64,000 nt of DNA from Chlorobaculum parvum NCIB 8327 (GTDB taxonomy: Bacteria > Bacteroidota > Chlorobiia > Chlorobiales > Chlorobiaceae): NCBI RefSeq assembly GCF_000020505.1, contig NC_011027.1, positions 1,162,001 through 1,226,000 on the forward strand, written 5' to 3'. Of the stretch, positions 20,099-29,106 are shown in pieces. The stretch's first letter is position 1. Every line of letters starts with the position of its first letter. Position numbers and translations under genes: made by a program. The notes beneath the pieces are model-generated. The model was not told the DNA's origin, searched no databases, and saw only the letters and a list, made by a program, of their open reading frames with translations.

Positions 20099-20741
20099 GA
20101 GGTCCTCCAAAAATATTTTCGATTGAAAAGAGTAGAAATTCACTAATCATTAAGCTTTATCTAAAAAATTTTGATCCTCCTTTTTATTGTCGTTCTTGTG
20201 CCATAAAAGAGCTCATATACTTTCTATATAAAACACCAGATTCTTAATTTGATTTAAAACAAAAAAGCATAGAGACAACCAAAACTTTATAACTAATCTT
20301 ATTTAAAAAAAATTAGCCGCCTTAAAGCGCTGCTTTTTGAGCGTTATCATAACAGCCATTATAACACAACTCATGCTGCTTAAAGGCTCTAAACGGTTTT
20401 GTTGATAAAGTTAGAAGGTGAGTGCAGAAAATAAAGACTCTACGATCTGCTTATTCAAAACTTTTTGCACCCAAAAATGAGAAAACAAACAATCTAACCC
20501 TACATTTCATGCCATAATTTTTTGGAAAAATAAATAATGCTTATAGATAGGAAAAAGCATATTGGACCCACAAAAAACACTACTTTTTCTTGAAAAGATG
20601 AATGTCACCTTGAACTTATAACAATGCGCTGCTTGAACTATACTTAGGGGTAGTTGATGTATGTGCAAGGTGTATATCTGTTTTCAACATACAAAAACAA
20701 GAACACAAAATCCAACATTTTTCCCTTAAAATGCCCACAAT
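20099..20741. other. AT-rich intergenic stretch
   Basis: About 640 bp of AT-rich sequence between the small protein gene and the sqr terminator. No open frame with a plausible start and coding character is visible. An irregular hairpin-like stretch with TTAAAGCGCTGC and GCTGCTTAAAGG lies around 20320-20390. It may hold the promoter of the small minus-strand gene at its left end. Otherwise I see nothing in it. Confidence 0.4.
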
Positions 20742-20779
20742 AAAAAAACCGGGAGCCTGCTTTGCAGCAAACTCCCGGC
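20742..20779 (-). terminator. Terminator of sqr
   Basis: On the minus strand CCGGGAG and CTCCCGG pair across a 16-nt loop that can itself fold (TTTGCTGCAAAGC), followed by seven U. It lies 34 bp after the sqr stop. Confidence 0.85.
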
Positions 20780-20812
20780 TGGAAGAATTCTTCGGATATG
20801 TGGATGTAGCTT

Positions 20813-22039
20813 TTATCCCACCTCTTTACCGGCCATAACGAGGGTCGGCGGTGCACCGAGGTGCTTACCGGCAAGCAGAACGTTCCAGTAGAGCGCCTCG
20901 AAGCCGAGTTTGCCGTACCAGTTCATCTTGGTCTCTTTGAGGAGGGTGAATGGGCCGAGCTTCGGCATCGGGAATTTGCCCGGCAGCGGCTCGATTTTGT
21001 AGTTGAAGTCGATCAGCGACGAAGAGCCTTTTGAATAGACGATGAAGCAGGTCGAGTGGCCGTCGAAAATCTCTTCCGGCTTCGCGCCGTAAATTTCCGC
21101 CATGATGTTGAACACCACGACGTCCGCCTCATAGTGCGCAACCGAACCGGCTTTGGAGGTCGGCACGTTGGTGGCATCGCCAATCACATACACCCCATCG
21201 TGCTTCAGCGCCTTCAGAGTATTGTGGTGCGTCGGCACAAAGCCAAGGCCATCGTCCATTTTCGAGTTGGTGATAACCGGGTCGCCGCTGGTTGTCGGTA
21301 CGGTAACAAGCAGATCGTAATTGACCTTGTCGCCCTGCACTGACTCAATAAACTTCTCCTTACCATCCACACGGTTCAGTTCAAAACCGGGAGTGATCTT
21401 GATATTCTTTTGTTTTGCAGCCTCAGTAAAGACAGCCGTAGCTTTCGGTTTGGTGAACGCACCCGGCAGAGGCGTCACAAGCTCGATCTCGGTTTTATTC
21501 CTGATGCCCTTGCTTTTGGTGTACCAGTCTGCCAGAAAAACAAACTCGATCGGCGCAACCGGGCATTTGATCGGCATTTCGGCGATATTCATCACAATCT
21601 TGCCGCCTTGGAACTCATTGAGCTTCTGGCGGAGCATGTCAGCCATTTCGAGGTAGTAGAAGGTGAAAACATTCTTACCCCACGCATCCATCATACCGTC
21701 GTTTTCCTCGGGGTTAATACGGCAACCGGTGCTGATGACGAGAAAGTCGTAGTCGAACTGGTGATTGCGGGTCTTGACCTGCTTTTTGTCGGGATCGATA
21801 TGGGTGATTTCATCGATCACGAAATTGATACCCGCGGTGATGTACTTTTTCCTCGACTTGGTCAAGGTGCTGGATTTCTGGATGCCGAACGGGACGAACA
21901 GCAGTCCAGGCTGATAAACGTGGTTGTCATCGCGATCGATAACGGTAATTTCCCAATCTGCCGGCAGATGGCGCCTCAGATTGTTCGACACGATCGTACC
22001 GGCGGTACCCGCCCCCAAAACGACGATTTTTTTTGACAT
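20813..22039 (-). CDS. sqr: Sulfide:quinone oxidoreductase
   Basis: 408 residues from MSKKIVVLGAGTAG, the ATG at 22039 with GGAGG upstream. The FAD-binding GAGTAGT lies at residues 9-15, and the second dinucleotide-type segment is YVIGDATNVPTSKAGSVAHYEA (about 284-305). It has exactly three cysteines, Cys106 (STGCRIN), Cys159 (IKCPVAP) and Cys331 (HSTCFIV), in the places of the three functional SQR cysteines. A hydrophobic, aromatic C-terminal region (about 360-395) fits membrane binding. The enzyme oxidises sulfide to polysulfide or sulfur and reduces quinone at the periplasmic face. Green sulfur bacteria carry several SQR types, and I cannot fix which one this is. It is transcribed separately from the sox operon. 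Confidence 0.88.
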   Translation of the reverse strand: MSKKIVVLGAGTAGTIVSNNLRRHLPADWEITVIDRDDNHVYQPGLLFVPFGIQKSSTLTKSRKKYITAGINFVIDEITHIDPDKKQVKTRNHQFDYDFLVISTGCRINPEENDGMMDAWGKNVFTFYYLEMADMLRQKLNEFQGGKIVMNIAEMPIKCPVAPIEFVFLADWYTKSKGIRNKTEIELVTPLPGAFTKPKATAVFTEAAKQKNIKITPGFELNRVDGKEKFIESVQGDKVNYDLLVTVPTTSGDPVITNSKMDDGLGFVPTHHNTLKALKHDGVYVIGDATNVPTSKAGSVAHYEADVVVFNIMAEIYGAKPEEIFDGHSTCFIVYSKGSSSLIDFNYKIEPLPGKFPMPKLGPFTLLKETKMNWYGKLGFEALYWNVLLAGKHLGAPPTLVMAGKEVG

Positions 22040-22169
22040 ACTCCAGCCTCCAGCGCTGTTCAGTTGTTGTTGAAATAGAAAATTCAATAAAGCGAAGCCG
22101 TAAACAATTGTTACGACCCAGGCACGCACAAACACCAATCCGCGACGTTCGCTGTGTCGCCAGACTCAA

Positions 22170-22234
22170 CTATATAACCATATCGTTGAACAATTAGATA
22201 AATATATTAAACCATAAGCATAATTACAAGCAAC
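22170..22234 (-). promoter_or_regulatory. Candidate sqr control region sharing words with sox
   Basis: CTATATAAC (22170-22178) and TTACAAGCAAC (22224-22234) both recur upstream of soxJ. On the minus strand GTTATATAG lies 131 bp before the sqr start and could act as a TATATA-type -10. The 11-mer lies further upstream. These may be operator or promoter elements. The rest of 22040-22591 holds the sqr leader and no gene that I can support. Confidence 0.4.
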
Positions 22235-22503
22235 GAATCAGCTATAAAGCCTTGTAAGGCAAGATTTTTTCAGAGAAAGCCTGAAAAGTTCCGTGAGAAT
22301 CGCAGTTTTCATCAATTTTCAGATCAGGCTCCCCTGCCACCATCTGCTTTTCAGGCTTTGAAGCTCCGATCGGATGTGAATGAGAAGATGGAAAAATGCG
22401 ATGGAAGCACAACTAAAAGGCGAAACTGAAGGATCGGTAAGCAGAAGACTTAAAGGCCGTTATGATGATCCGGAATTGAAACCTTGTCGGGCTGAACAAA
22501 CGG

Positions 22504-22552
22504 CTGAAAACAAACAAGCCACCAGAAGTTGCTCAGGCTCCTGATGGCTTGG
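22504..22552 (-). terminator. Terminator of the sox operon
   Basis: On the minus strand AAGCCATCAG pairs with CTGGTGGCTT around a 15-nt loop (22516-22550) and is followed by TTTGTTTTC. It lies about 40 bp after the soxW stop. Confidence 0.7.
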
Positions 22553-22591
22553 CTATGAAAAAATGCTCCGAGGAAAATCCCCCGGGTGAAA

Positions 22592-23149
22592 TCACTTTGC
22601 GGGCTTCGTGCTGATTGCTTTGAGAATCAGAGATTCGAAATCCTCTTTGGTCAAGCCACCGGTGACCGCATTCAGCAACCGCCCGTCACGGCCCACCACA
22701 AAGGAGACCGGAATTGCCCGGATTCTGCCGTCCGTAAGGTACTGGCCGAAGGTGGCTTCGAGCTCCGGATTGGTCATGCCGACAGGATATTCAACCCCCA
22801 TTTCCCAAAGAAAATCGGGCAGTGTCGATGCGCGATCCCTGAAAGCGATGCCGATAAAGGTAAAGCCCTGTTTGGCATACTTCTTCTGCAGCTCGACCAT
22901 GCCCGGCAATTCACGCCTGCATGGCGGGCACCACGAAGCGAAAAAGTTGACGATATACGGCTTGCCGGCAAGCTGGGCGCTGGTCACTTCGCGTCCGTCG
23001 AGCGTCTTCATCCTGAATGCCGGAGCGTGCTCCGCTATTGCTGGAAAGCTGTCCTGAAAAACCGCTGCAACGGCCGGAACTGGTGCCGCCATGCCGCTGA
23101 TGCAGAAAGCCAGAAAAGCTGCGCCGAAAAGTTTTCGTACGGAGTTCAT
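22592..23149 (-). CDS. soxW: SoxW, periplasmic thioredoxin-like protein
   Basis: 185 residues from MNSVRKLFGAAFLAF. A signal peptide (about 1-28) is followed by a TlpA/ResA-type thioredoxin fold with the active site FFASWCPPCRREL (about 72-84) and the cis-Pro region IPVSFVV. It would keep SoxY or other Sox proteins reduced in the periplasm. It is the last gene of the sox operon, 119 bp after soxB, with a GC hairpin in the gap. In-frame codons upstream of 23149 lie in that gap and do not look like protein. Confidence 0.9.
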   Translation of the reverse strand: MNSVRKLFGAAFLAFCISGMAAPVPAVAAVFQDSFPAIAEHAPAFRMKTLDGREVTSAQLAGKPYIVNFFASWCPPCRRELPGMVELQKKYAKQGFTFIGIAFRDRASTLPDFLWEMGVEYPVGMTNPELEATFGQYLTDGRIRAIPVSFVVGRDGRLLNAVTGGLTKEDFESLILKAISTKPAK

Positions 23150-23206
23150 GAAGCTCGAATTGGTTGAACGGTTTCTGAAATTCCTCAAAGAAAAGATACA
23201 AAGAAA

Positions 23207-23231
23207 GGGCGCCGTAATCCTACGAACGCCC
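23207..23231 (-). other. Intercistronic hairpin between soxB and soxW
   Basis: GGGCG and CGCCC pair across a 15-nt loop, and the hairpin is followed on the minus strand by TTTCTTTG. It could be a weak, leaky terminator that lowers soxW expression relative to soxB, or a processing site. Confidence 0.4.
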
Positions 23232-23268
23232 CCTCTGCTGTTTCGCCGATACCGATGTTTTGCCGGTG

Positions 23269-25026
23269 TCAGGCTACATCGATGCCCGGATTGCTGCCGA
23301 TGTTTTTCAGCTCCGGCGTGTGGAGCTTGTTGATCTCCACAACCTTTTTGTCTTTCAGGTACGCGGCCACGGTGTCCCACACCGGTTCGCCTGGCGATTT
23401 GGAACCGACGGTCGCCCAGCCGGCAACCCGATACTTTTTGGACGCCTCGACGGGCTGGCCGTTTTCAAGCCGCATGTTGTCGATGCGCTTGCCCATCGTT
23501 GCCGTCGGGTCGATCCGGTAGTTCAGGCCGCCGGTGCGCACCATGTCGCCTCCCTGCTGGTAGAAGGGGTCGAGGTTGAAGAGGTTGTCGGCCACGTCTT
23601 CGAGAATATCCTTGATCTGCTGGCCGGTCATGTCGCGCGCATAGGTTTCGGGATAGGTCATGCAGGTCTGGTCGAGCACGTGCTCCATCGTAATGGTCTG
23701 GCCCGGCAGCACCGTGGTGCCCCACCGGAAACCGGGCGAGAGCGAAATCTGGGCCTCGTTCCGCTCGCGCAGGGCGTCGCAGATGATCTGGTCGAACGGG
23801 CCGTCGAAGTTGCCGCGGCGATAGAGCAGCGAGCCGGCCATGGCGAGAGGCTCCTGAAGCTTGTCGAGATACGGAGCCCTGATTTTATCGATGAGGGCCT
23901 GCATTCCGGAATGCGCCGGGAGTTCGTTGGAGAAGACGGGTAGCAGCTTGTACTGGAACTCCTTGACACCGCCATCGCCGAGCTTGAGGTCGATAACGCC
24001 GAGGAACTTGCCGTTCGATCCGGCGTTGGTCACCAGCGTGCGCCCTTTGGCGTTTTTCACCACGAAGGGCTGCGGTACGCCGTCGTGCGTGTGACCGCCG
24101 AAAATCACATCGATGCCACTGACCACCTCGGCAAGCTTGACGTCAACGTCCATGCCGTTGTGAGAAATGAGCACCACCGCATCGGGCTTCTCTTTGGCTC
24201 GAATCTGATCGACCAGCGCCTGCATGTCGCTCGCATTGATGCCGAACGTCCAGTCAGGAATGAAGCGTGATGGATTGGCGATCGGCGTGTAAGGGAAGGC
24301 CTGACCGACAACGGCAACGCGATGTTTGCCCAACGTCTTCATCACATAAGGCCGGAAAGTATGACCGGTGTTTTCGTCATAGGCCTGCGCGCCCTCGAAC
24401 ATTGCAACCTCTTTGGTCTTGATATTCTGCGCCACAAAGTCACCCTTGAAGGCTGCCAGGTTCTTGCGAACCTCCTCTTCGAGATAGGTGAACTCCCAGT
24501 GGCCGGTCATGACATCAACCCCGAGCAGGTTGCAGGCTTCCACCATGTCCATGCCGCGGTTCCAGAACGCCGTTCCCGAACCCTGCCAGGTGTCGCCGCC
24601 ATCGAGCAGGAGTGTCTTGTCGGCTCCATAACCGGAGCGCATCTTGTCCACAAGCGTTTTCAGATGCGCAAAACCACCGACCTTTCCGAACCGCTGCGCC
24701 GCCTCGGCGTAATTGATCGCAGTGTAGGCATGAGCGAGCTGCGAGCCGGGCGCGATGCCATAATATTTCAAAAACGCCTCGGTCACCAGATGCGGAGGAC
24801 GCCCGAAAGCCTGCCCGAGCCCGAGGTTCATACTCGGCTCACGGTAGTAGATCGGCATGAGCTGGGCATGGGTGTCGGTGATGTGCATCAGGCGGATGTC
24901 ACCGAAATTGCCAAAGTCATACAGGTCTGAAGAGCCGGATTGGGCCATGGACATGCCAGGCAGAAAAAGACCTGCGGCACCGGCAAATCCGAGAATGCGT
25001 AAAAACTCGCGACGGGATAGGTTCAT
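23269..25026 (-). CDS. soxB: SoxB, dimanganese thiosulfohydrolase
   Basis: 585 residues. A twin-arginine signal (SRREFLR, then a hydrophobic stretch to AQS) directs folded export. Metal ligands of the 5'-nucleotidase-like N-domain are visible in ITDTHAQL, DGGDTWQGSG, SHNGMDVD and FGGHTHDG, with GHWEFTY in the position of the NHE motif. The C-terminal domain includes RTGGLNYRID. SoxB hydrolyses the sulfonate from SoxY-bound thiocysteine sulfonate, releasing sulfate in the periplasm. It sits between soxK and soxW in the order known from Chlorobaculum. Confidence 0.96.
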   Translation of the reverse strand: MNLSRREFLRILGFAGAAGLFLPGMSMAQSGSSDLYDFGNFGDIRLMHITDTHAQLMPIYYREPSMNLGLGQAFGRPPHLVTEAFLKYYGIAPGSQLAHAYTAINYAEAAQRFGKVGGFAHLKTLVDKMRSGYGADKTLLLDGGDTWQGSGTAFWNRGMDMVEACNLLGVDVMTGHWEFTYLEEEVRKNLAAFKGDFVAQNIKTKEVAMFEGAQAYDENTGHTFRPYVMKTLGKHRVAVVGQAFPYTPIANPSRFIPDWTFGINASDMQALVDQIRAKEKPDAVVLISHNGMDVDVKLAEVVSGIDVIFGGHTHDGVPQPFVVKNAKGRTLVTNAGSNGKFLGVIDLKLGDGGVKEFQYKLLPVFSNELPAHSGMQALIDKIRAPYLDKLQEPLAMAGSLLYRRGNFDGPFDQIICDALRERNEAQISLSPGFRWGTTVLPGQTITMEHVLDQTCMTYPETYARDMTGQQIKDILEDVADNLFNLDPFYQQGGDMVRTGGLNYRIDPTATMGKRIDNMRLENGQPVEASKKYRVAGWATVGSKSPGEPVWDTVAAYLKDKKVVEINKLHTPELKNIGSNPGIDVA

Positions 25027-25077
25027 GAATCGATGGCGGTTTTGGTTACAGTAAACGAATAAAATAGAATCAACAGA

Positions 25078-25104
25078 ACGGTGCCGACCTCAAACCGGCA
25101 CCGT
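25078..25104 (-). other. Perfect hairpin between soxK and soxB
   Basis: A 9-bp perfect stem, ACGGTGCCG / CGGCACCGT, with a 9-nt loop. It lies just after the soxK stop and 52 bp before the soxB start, without a U-run. It is more likely an mRNA stabilising or processing structure than a terminator. Confidence 0.5.
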
Positions 25105-25112
25105 AACTATGT

Positions 25113-25421
25113 TCAGTGTTCAGGAATCATCATCTCCCAGTTCTTCTCCATAAACTGAGCCTGGGCAACGGCCTGTTGGCTTTCATTCAGGGCGCGAGAT
25201 GCCAGCTCGTCGGCCTTCGCCTGCTGACCCTGCTCGCACGCCTCTTTGGCTGAGGCGATCAATGAAGCCGTATCACGCCATTCATTCCGCAGCGCGGCGG
25301 CCTCCTTTCTTGCCGCCTCGGCCTGGTCGATCAGCGTTGACGAGCAGCCTCCGGCAAGCAGCATCGAGCCGGAAGGCATGAGCACCAGCAGGCTCAAAAG
25401 CGATAACACTTTTTTCATCAT
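25113..25421 (-). CDS. soxK: SoxK, SoxXA-binding protein
   Basis: 102 residues. A lipoprotein-type signal ends at the lipobox LAGGC (Cys near residue 26), followed by a helical, Ala/Glu-rich domain (EAARKEAAALRNEW, then QQAVAQAQFMEKNW). The third partner of SoxXA in green sulfur bacteria (SAXB/SoxK) has this size and position and strengthens SoxXA activity. AGGAGG precedes two adjacent ATG codons (25421 and 25418), and the second has better spacing. It lies between soxA and soxB. Confidence 0.88.
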   Translation of the reverse strand: MMKKVLSLLSLLVLMPSGSMLLAGGCSSTLIDQAEAARKEAAALRNEWRDTASLIASAKEACEQGQQAKADELASRALNESQQAVAQAQFMEKNWEMMIPEH

Positions 25422-25429
25422 TCCTCCTT

Positions 25430-26290
25430 TTACTTGCGTGATGCAGGGCCGTTATACTCCAGGCCGTTTGACATGGCCGTCTGGAAAAACTCCAGATCGC
25501 GATACTCTTCGCTCTGCGCCGGGAAAGGCTTTGCGCCGATGTTCTTGTTGCAGCCGGCATAGCGTCTGTGCAGCGTGCCGATTTCGCCCCACTTGGAGCG
25601 GAACACCGGGAAGTGGGTGGTCTGACCGAGCGCCGGGCTGACGATTTCCGCCCTCAGATGGCGACCGGCATACTCCATATGGCAGCCCGAGCACGACATG
25701 TTGAGCTGACCGCGCTTGGCATAGAAAAACTTCTTGCCCTTCATGTAGGCATCGTAAGCCGCCTTGCTCTTGACCTTCACATCGACCTTCTGACCGCGGC
25801 TGATGTAGGCCATATAGGCTGAAACCTTTGCCAGATCACCTTTTTGCCAGGGCCAGGCTTTTTCGCCATTCTTAACGCGGCACTCGTTGATGGCCATTTC
25901 AAGCGTCACCACCTCGCCGCGCTTCTCGTCGAAATAGGGGTACTGACCGCGCACGGCTCCCCCGTTCGGGAAGCAGCTGGCCAGCGACTTGCCATTGGCG
26001 AAGGGCTTGTTGAACAGCGCCTTGCCCGCCTCGACATCCAGCTCGTAGGGCGGAAACTCTTCCATCTCCTGCCACTGCGTGCGGGCATCCTCGTCGAGCG
26101 CATAGACGCCGTTGGCGAAGTCGGCAAGTTTCACCTCCGGAAACTCTTTCTGGAAATAGCTCTGGAAGGCCTGGGTATCGGCATCGACCAGCTTCTGATA
26201 GTCCGTTGCATGGGCCGGTCGGGCGACCATGACCGCCGACACCATGAGCGCGGCCGGCATCAGCCGCCTCAGGATCTTGTTGTTCATCAT
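25430..26290 (-). CDS. soxA: SoxA, monohaem c-type cytochrome subunit of SoxXA
   Basis: 286 residues from the paired ATG at 26290/26287, with GGAG about 9 nt upstream. A signal peptide ends near AHA-TD. Only one CXXCH is present (MSCSGCHMEY). In the first half the haem-1 site of dihaem SoxA is replaced (SLASCFPNGG), leaving unpaired Cys residues. The active-site cysteine that carries a persulfide and ligates haem is the Cys of HRRYAGCNKN. SoxXA couples thiosulfate to SoxY in the periplasm. The monohaem form is the type known from green sulfur bacteria. Confidence 0.94.
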   Translation of the reverse strand: MMNNKILRRLMPAALMVSAVMVARPAHATDYQKLVDADTQAFQSYFQKEFPEVKLADFANGVYALDEDARTQWQEMEEFPPYELDVEAGKALFNKPFANGKSLASCFPNGGAVRGQYPYFDEKRGEVVTLEMAINECRVKNGEKAWPWQKGDLAKVSAYMAYISRGQKVDVKVKSKAAYDAYMKGKKFFYAKRGQLNMSCSGCHMEYAGRHLRAEIVSPALGQTTHFPVFRSKWGEIGTLHRRYAGCNKNIGAKPFPAQSEEYRDLEFFQTAMSNGLEYNGPASRK

Positions 26291-26315
26291 CAATGGGTTC
26301 TCCTCTGTTTGGGGA

Positions 26316-26621
26316 TTACATGGCCGCAATTGCTGCCTCGCCCTTTCCAGACTCTCCTTTGCTGTCCACCCAGGAGACACTGAGCATATCCCCCGCTTTG
26401 GCGCCGTCGAACTGAAACGACAGGTAAGGATCTTTCGAAACGCCAGGGCCGAGTTCTGCGCGGAAAACGGTGTCGCCTCCACAGGAGGCGGTGACCTCGG
26501 TAATGAAATGAGCCGGAACAAGCGCTCCGCTCTGATCTTTCCTGCGACCAGTCTCCATCGGATGCGGAATCAGCATCTTGACCGAGGTGACGTTATTCTG
26601 AATTGATGCTTTGATTTTCAT
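26316..26621 (-). CDS. soxZ: SoxZ, sulfur carrier partner
   Basis: 101 residues, an immunoglobulin-like beta-sandwich protein without a signal peptide. The family pattern MKIKASIQNNVTSVKMLI, then HPMETGRRKD, then FITEVTAS is clear. SoxZ binds SoxY and is exported with it through the Tat signal of SoxY. It lies 36 bp after soxY. Confidence 0.95.
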   Translation of the reverse strand: MKIKASIQNNVTSVKMLIPHPMETGRRKDQSGALVPAHFITEVTASCGGDTVFRAELGPGVSKDPYLSFQFDGAKAGDMLSVSWVDSKGESGKGEAAIAAM

Positions 26622-26657
26622 GGTTTCACTCCGAAAATTGGTTTGAAAAATTGTCGA

Positions 26658-27119
26658 TTAACCACCGCAGCCGCCGATGGTGACCTTGACTTCGCGGGTG
26701 GCGCGATAGAGCTTGCCGCCAGCCTGCGCAATGACGATCACATTGGAGGTTTTGGCCATCCTCATGCGGAATGAAACGTCGGGCTTCATGCGCGGCAGCA
26801 CATCGAAGGATGCCACAAGCGGGTTGAAGTTAGCCGGAGTGAAAATGCTGAGATTGGTGACGCCGGGAATGGTGGTCGATACCGTGACAGGCACGAACGC
26901 ACCGTTTTCGGCGATTTCAGGAGCTTTGATTTCGATTGCGGTTGAATCTTCGATCGGCTGAGAACCGTACTTGGCTGCGATAGCTGCATCGAGCTCGTTG
27001 GCCGTGAACGCCTTGTCGCTCCACTTGGCCAGAAGCGTGCCCGGCATCATCGACAAAACGGCAACCGAAGCCGCCGAACCGGCGACCGTTCTACAAAAAT
27101 CTCGGCGGGAAATACCCAT
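26658..27119 (-). CDS. soxY: SoxY, substrate-carrying sulfur protein
   Basis: 153 residues. A twin-arginine signal (ISRRDFCRTVAG) is followed by a beta-sandwich domain and the invariant C-terminal swinging arm VTIGGCGG, whose Cys carries the thiosulfate sulfur. GGAGG lies just upstream of the ATG. The SoxYZ complex moves the substrate among SoxXA, SoxB and, in other bacteria, SoxCD in the periplasm. Confidence 0.96.
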   Translation of the reverse strand: MGISRRDFCRTVAGSAASVAVLSMMPGTLLAKWSDKAFTANELDAAIAAKYGSQPIEDSTAIEIKAPEIAENGAFVPVTVSTTIPGVTNLSIFTPANFNPLVASFDVLPRMKPDVSFRMRMAKTSNVIVIAQAGGKLYRATREVKVTIGGCGG

Positions 27120-27266
27120 GTTTGCCTCCTGTTAAAAAAGGGTGTTAGTGGTTTGACCCTGCGGGGGTCTTGTTTAAAAAATCATTAAATCCGAATGCCG
27201 TGAAAAACGGTCATGAGCGATTCGAGGGCAAAGCGTACGGAGCGCTCAACGGGTTTTTCATGGCGT

Positions 27267-27620
27267 TCAAAGCGTATAGAGATAATCCACGATGAGGTCA
27301 ACCTCTTTGTCGGTCAGAACGCCGTTCTTGCCGAAAGGAGGCATCATGCTTTTCGGATTCTTGGCCGACGCGTCCCAGATCTGCTCGCGAAGCACTGCTC
27401 TTTCAGGGAAACGCTCTTTCATCTGAATCATCGGTGGGCCGAAATTGCCGGGGAACTCACCGTCGGCAATCATGTGGCAGGCCAGACAATTGCCCTTGCC
27501 GCTATCGAAAGCCAGCGCCTTGCCTTTGGCAAGAGCATCCTGATCGACCTTGCCGGCAGCCTGTCCCAGCGCAGGCAACATGAGGATCGCCACTGCTGCG
27601 ATAATGCCTGAAAATTTCAT
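27267..27620 (-). CDS. soxX: SoxX, c-type cytochrome subunit of SoxXA
   Basis: 117 residues. A signal peptide (about 1-22) is followed by a small class I cytochrome with the haem site NCLACHMI and a likely axial Met in KSMMPPFG. It is electron acceptor of the SoxXA complex and passes electrons to soluble cytochrome c. It is encoded apart from soxA, as in other green sulfur bacteria. Confidence 0.94.
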   Translation of the reverse strand: MKFSGIIAAVAILMLPALGQAAGKVDQDALAKGKALAFDSGKGNCLACHMIADGEFPGNFGPPMIQMKERFPERAVLREQIWDASAKNPKSMMPPFGKNGVLTDKEVDLIVDYLYTL

Positions 27621-27675
27621 ATGCCTCTTTATTTAAGTGTGTTGAAAATTCATGTCACCAATGAAAAATCACCGG

Positions 27676-28971
27676 TCAATGCCAGATGTCATAAGTGATT
27701 GCATGATACCATTGATCCGACTGCATGGCCTCCTCGGCAAGCTGTTTTGATGTCGCCTCCATCGACGTCAGGTGCACCGCTTCGGGCTTTTCGGTGATCC
27801 CCTTTGCGCTTCTGGAATAAGCCCCGGCTACGGAAACCGCGTAACCCGGCCCGATGAGGCTGTAACAAAGGCTTGAAAGATCGGGCGTTTCGACTGCCTT
27901 GCCCCCGAACAACTCGATCAACGAAGCGGCAAGCACCTTGGCCTGGGTATTGGCTGAAACTCCCGACTTCGGCATCGGCCCGGCCAGAGCCGAATCGCCG
28001 ATCACGTGAATACCCGGCTGTTTGAGTGACTCAAACGTTACCTGATCGACCGGACACCATCCCGACTCGTCGACAAGCCCGGCCTCGAACGCAATCCGGC
28101 CCGCTTTCTGGGGCGGAATAACGTTGATGACGCCGCCCTTTTCATCACCGAATTCGGTCGAGACCGTCATCGTTGAAGGATCGAGACGCTCGACATGCCC
28201 ACCGAACGAGCCGGAACGCCACTCGATCATACGCGGATAGAGCCGGTCCCAGCCTAACATGAACAGGTCCTGCTTTGTAAAAACCTCCTTGTCGTCGAGA
28301 ATGAGGATTTTGGACTTCGGCTTGTGCTGTTTCAGATAGTTCGCGATCAGGCTCGCCCGCTCATACGGCGCGGCCGGACAGCGGAACGGATTCCTGGGAG
28401 CTACGATAATCACCTTGTCGCCATCCTTCATGGCCAGAAGCTGCCGACGGAGAAGATCGGTCTGCGGCCCGGCTTCGTAAGCGTGAGGCATGCTCGATTC
28501 AGCCGCCTGCTCGCTGTAGCCCTCGATGGAGTTCCAGATGAAATCCACGCCGGGAGAGACCACAAGCCGGTCGTAACCGAGCGATCTGCCACCTTTGAGC
28601 TTCACCGTTTTCTTCACCGGATCTACCGCCATTGCGTAATCGTGAACCACCTCGACGCCGTACTGTTGACGCAGCGCATCGTAATTCTGTGCGATAAAGC
28701 TCATGCTCCGCAACCCGCCGATCACCGAATTGCTCATCGGGCAGGTATGGAATACCGTTTTCGGCTCGACAAGCGTCACGGAAAGTTCGGAATCAGCCAT
28801 TTTCAGATATTTGGCGACCGTCGCCCCGCCGAATCCCCCACCGATGACAACAACTCTTGCTTTGGCGCCAGCCGCCATAACCGGCAAACCCGACATTAGC
28901 AGTGATGAACTCGCGGCCACACCGGAAAGCAACAGCTTGTTGAATGTCCTGCGAGAAATCGTCTTCGCCAT
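27676..28971 (-). CDS. soxJ: SoxJ/SoxF-like flavoprotein (flavocytochrome c sulfide dehydrogenase family)
   Basis: 431 residues. A Tat-type signal (ISRRTFNKLLLSG) is followed by the FAD-binding VVVIGGGFGGATVAKYL. The Cys of FHTCPMSNSVIGG is in the place of the covalent FAD-linking Cys of flavocytochrome c. The redox-disulfide cysteines appear in FRCPAAPYE and GWCPVDQV. No cytochrome subunit gene is adjacent unless SoxX serves. It is the first gene of the sox operon and probably acts in periplasmic sulfide or sulfane oxidation. The precise substrate is not settled by sequence. Confidence 0.88.
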   Translation of the reverse strand: MAKTISRRTFNKLLLSGVAASSSLLMSGLPVMAAGAKARVVVIGGGFGGATVAKYLKMADSELSVTLVEPKTVFHTCPMSNSVIGGLRSMSFIAQNYDALRQQYGVEVVHDYAMAVDPVKKTVKLKGGRSLGYDRLVVSPGVDFIWNSIEGYSEQAAESSMPHAYEAGPQTDLLRRQLLAMKDGDKVIIVAPRNPFRCPAAPYERASLIANYLKQHKPKSKILILDDKEVFTKQDLFMLGWDRLYPRMIEWRSGSFGGHVERLDPSTMTVSTEFGDEKGGVINVIPPQKAGRIAFEAGLVDESGWCPVDQVTFESLKQPGIHVIGDSALAGPMPKSGVSANTQAKVLAASLIELFGGKAVETPDLSSLCYSLIGPGYAVSVAGAYSRSAKGITEKPEAVHLTSMEATSKQLAEEAMQSDQWYHAITYDIWH

Positions 28972-29106
28972 AGCTTGTCGTGATGTTCACTCATTAATGA
29001 GCCTGAGCATCGATGAAAATCATCCTCACCGATAACCTTCTATCGCATGAGCGCCCATCCTGACAAGGGTAAATCATACAATGAGGGGCGCTATATGATT
29101 ATGTGG

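Noticed and set aside
22040-22591. A riboswitch or further sox gene between sqr and soxW
   Set aside because: No conserved riboswitch core was recognised, and a terminator separates the two transcripts. Only a leader and shared words are supported.
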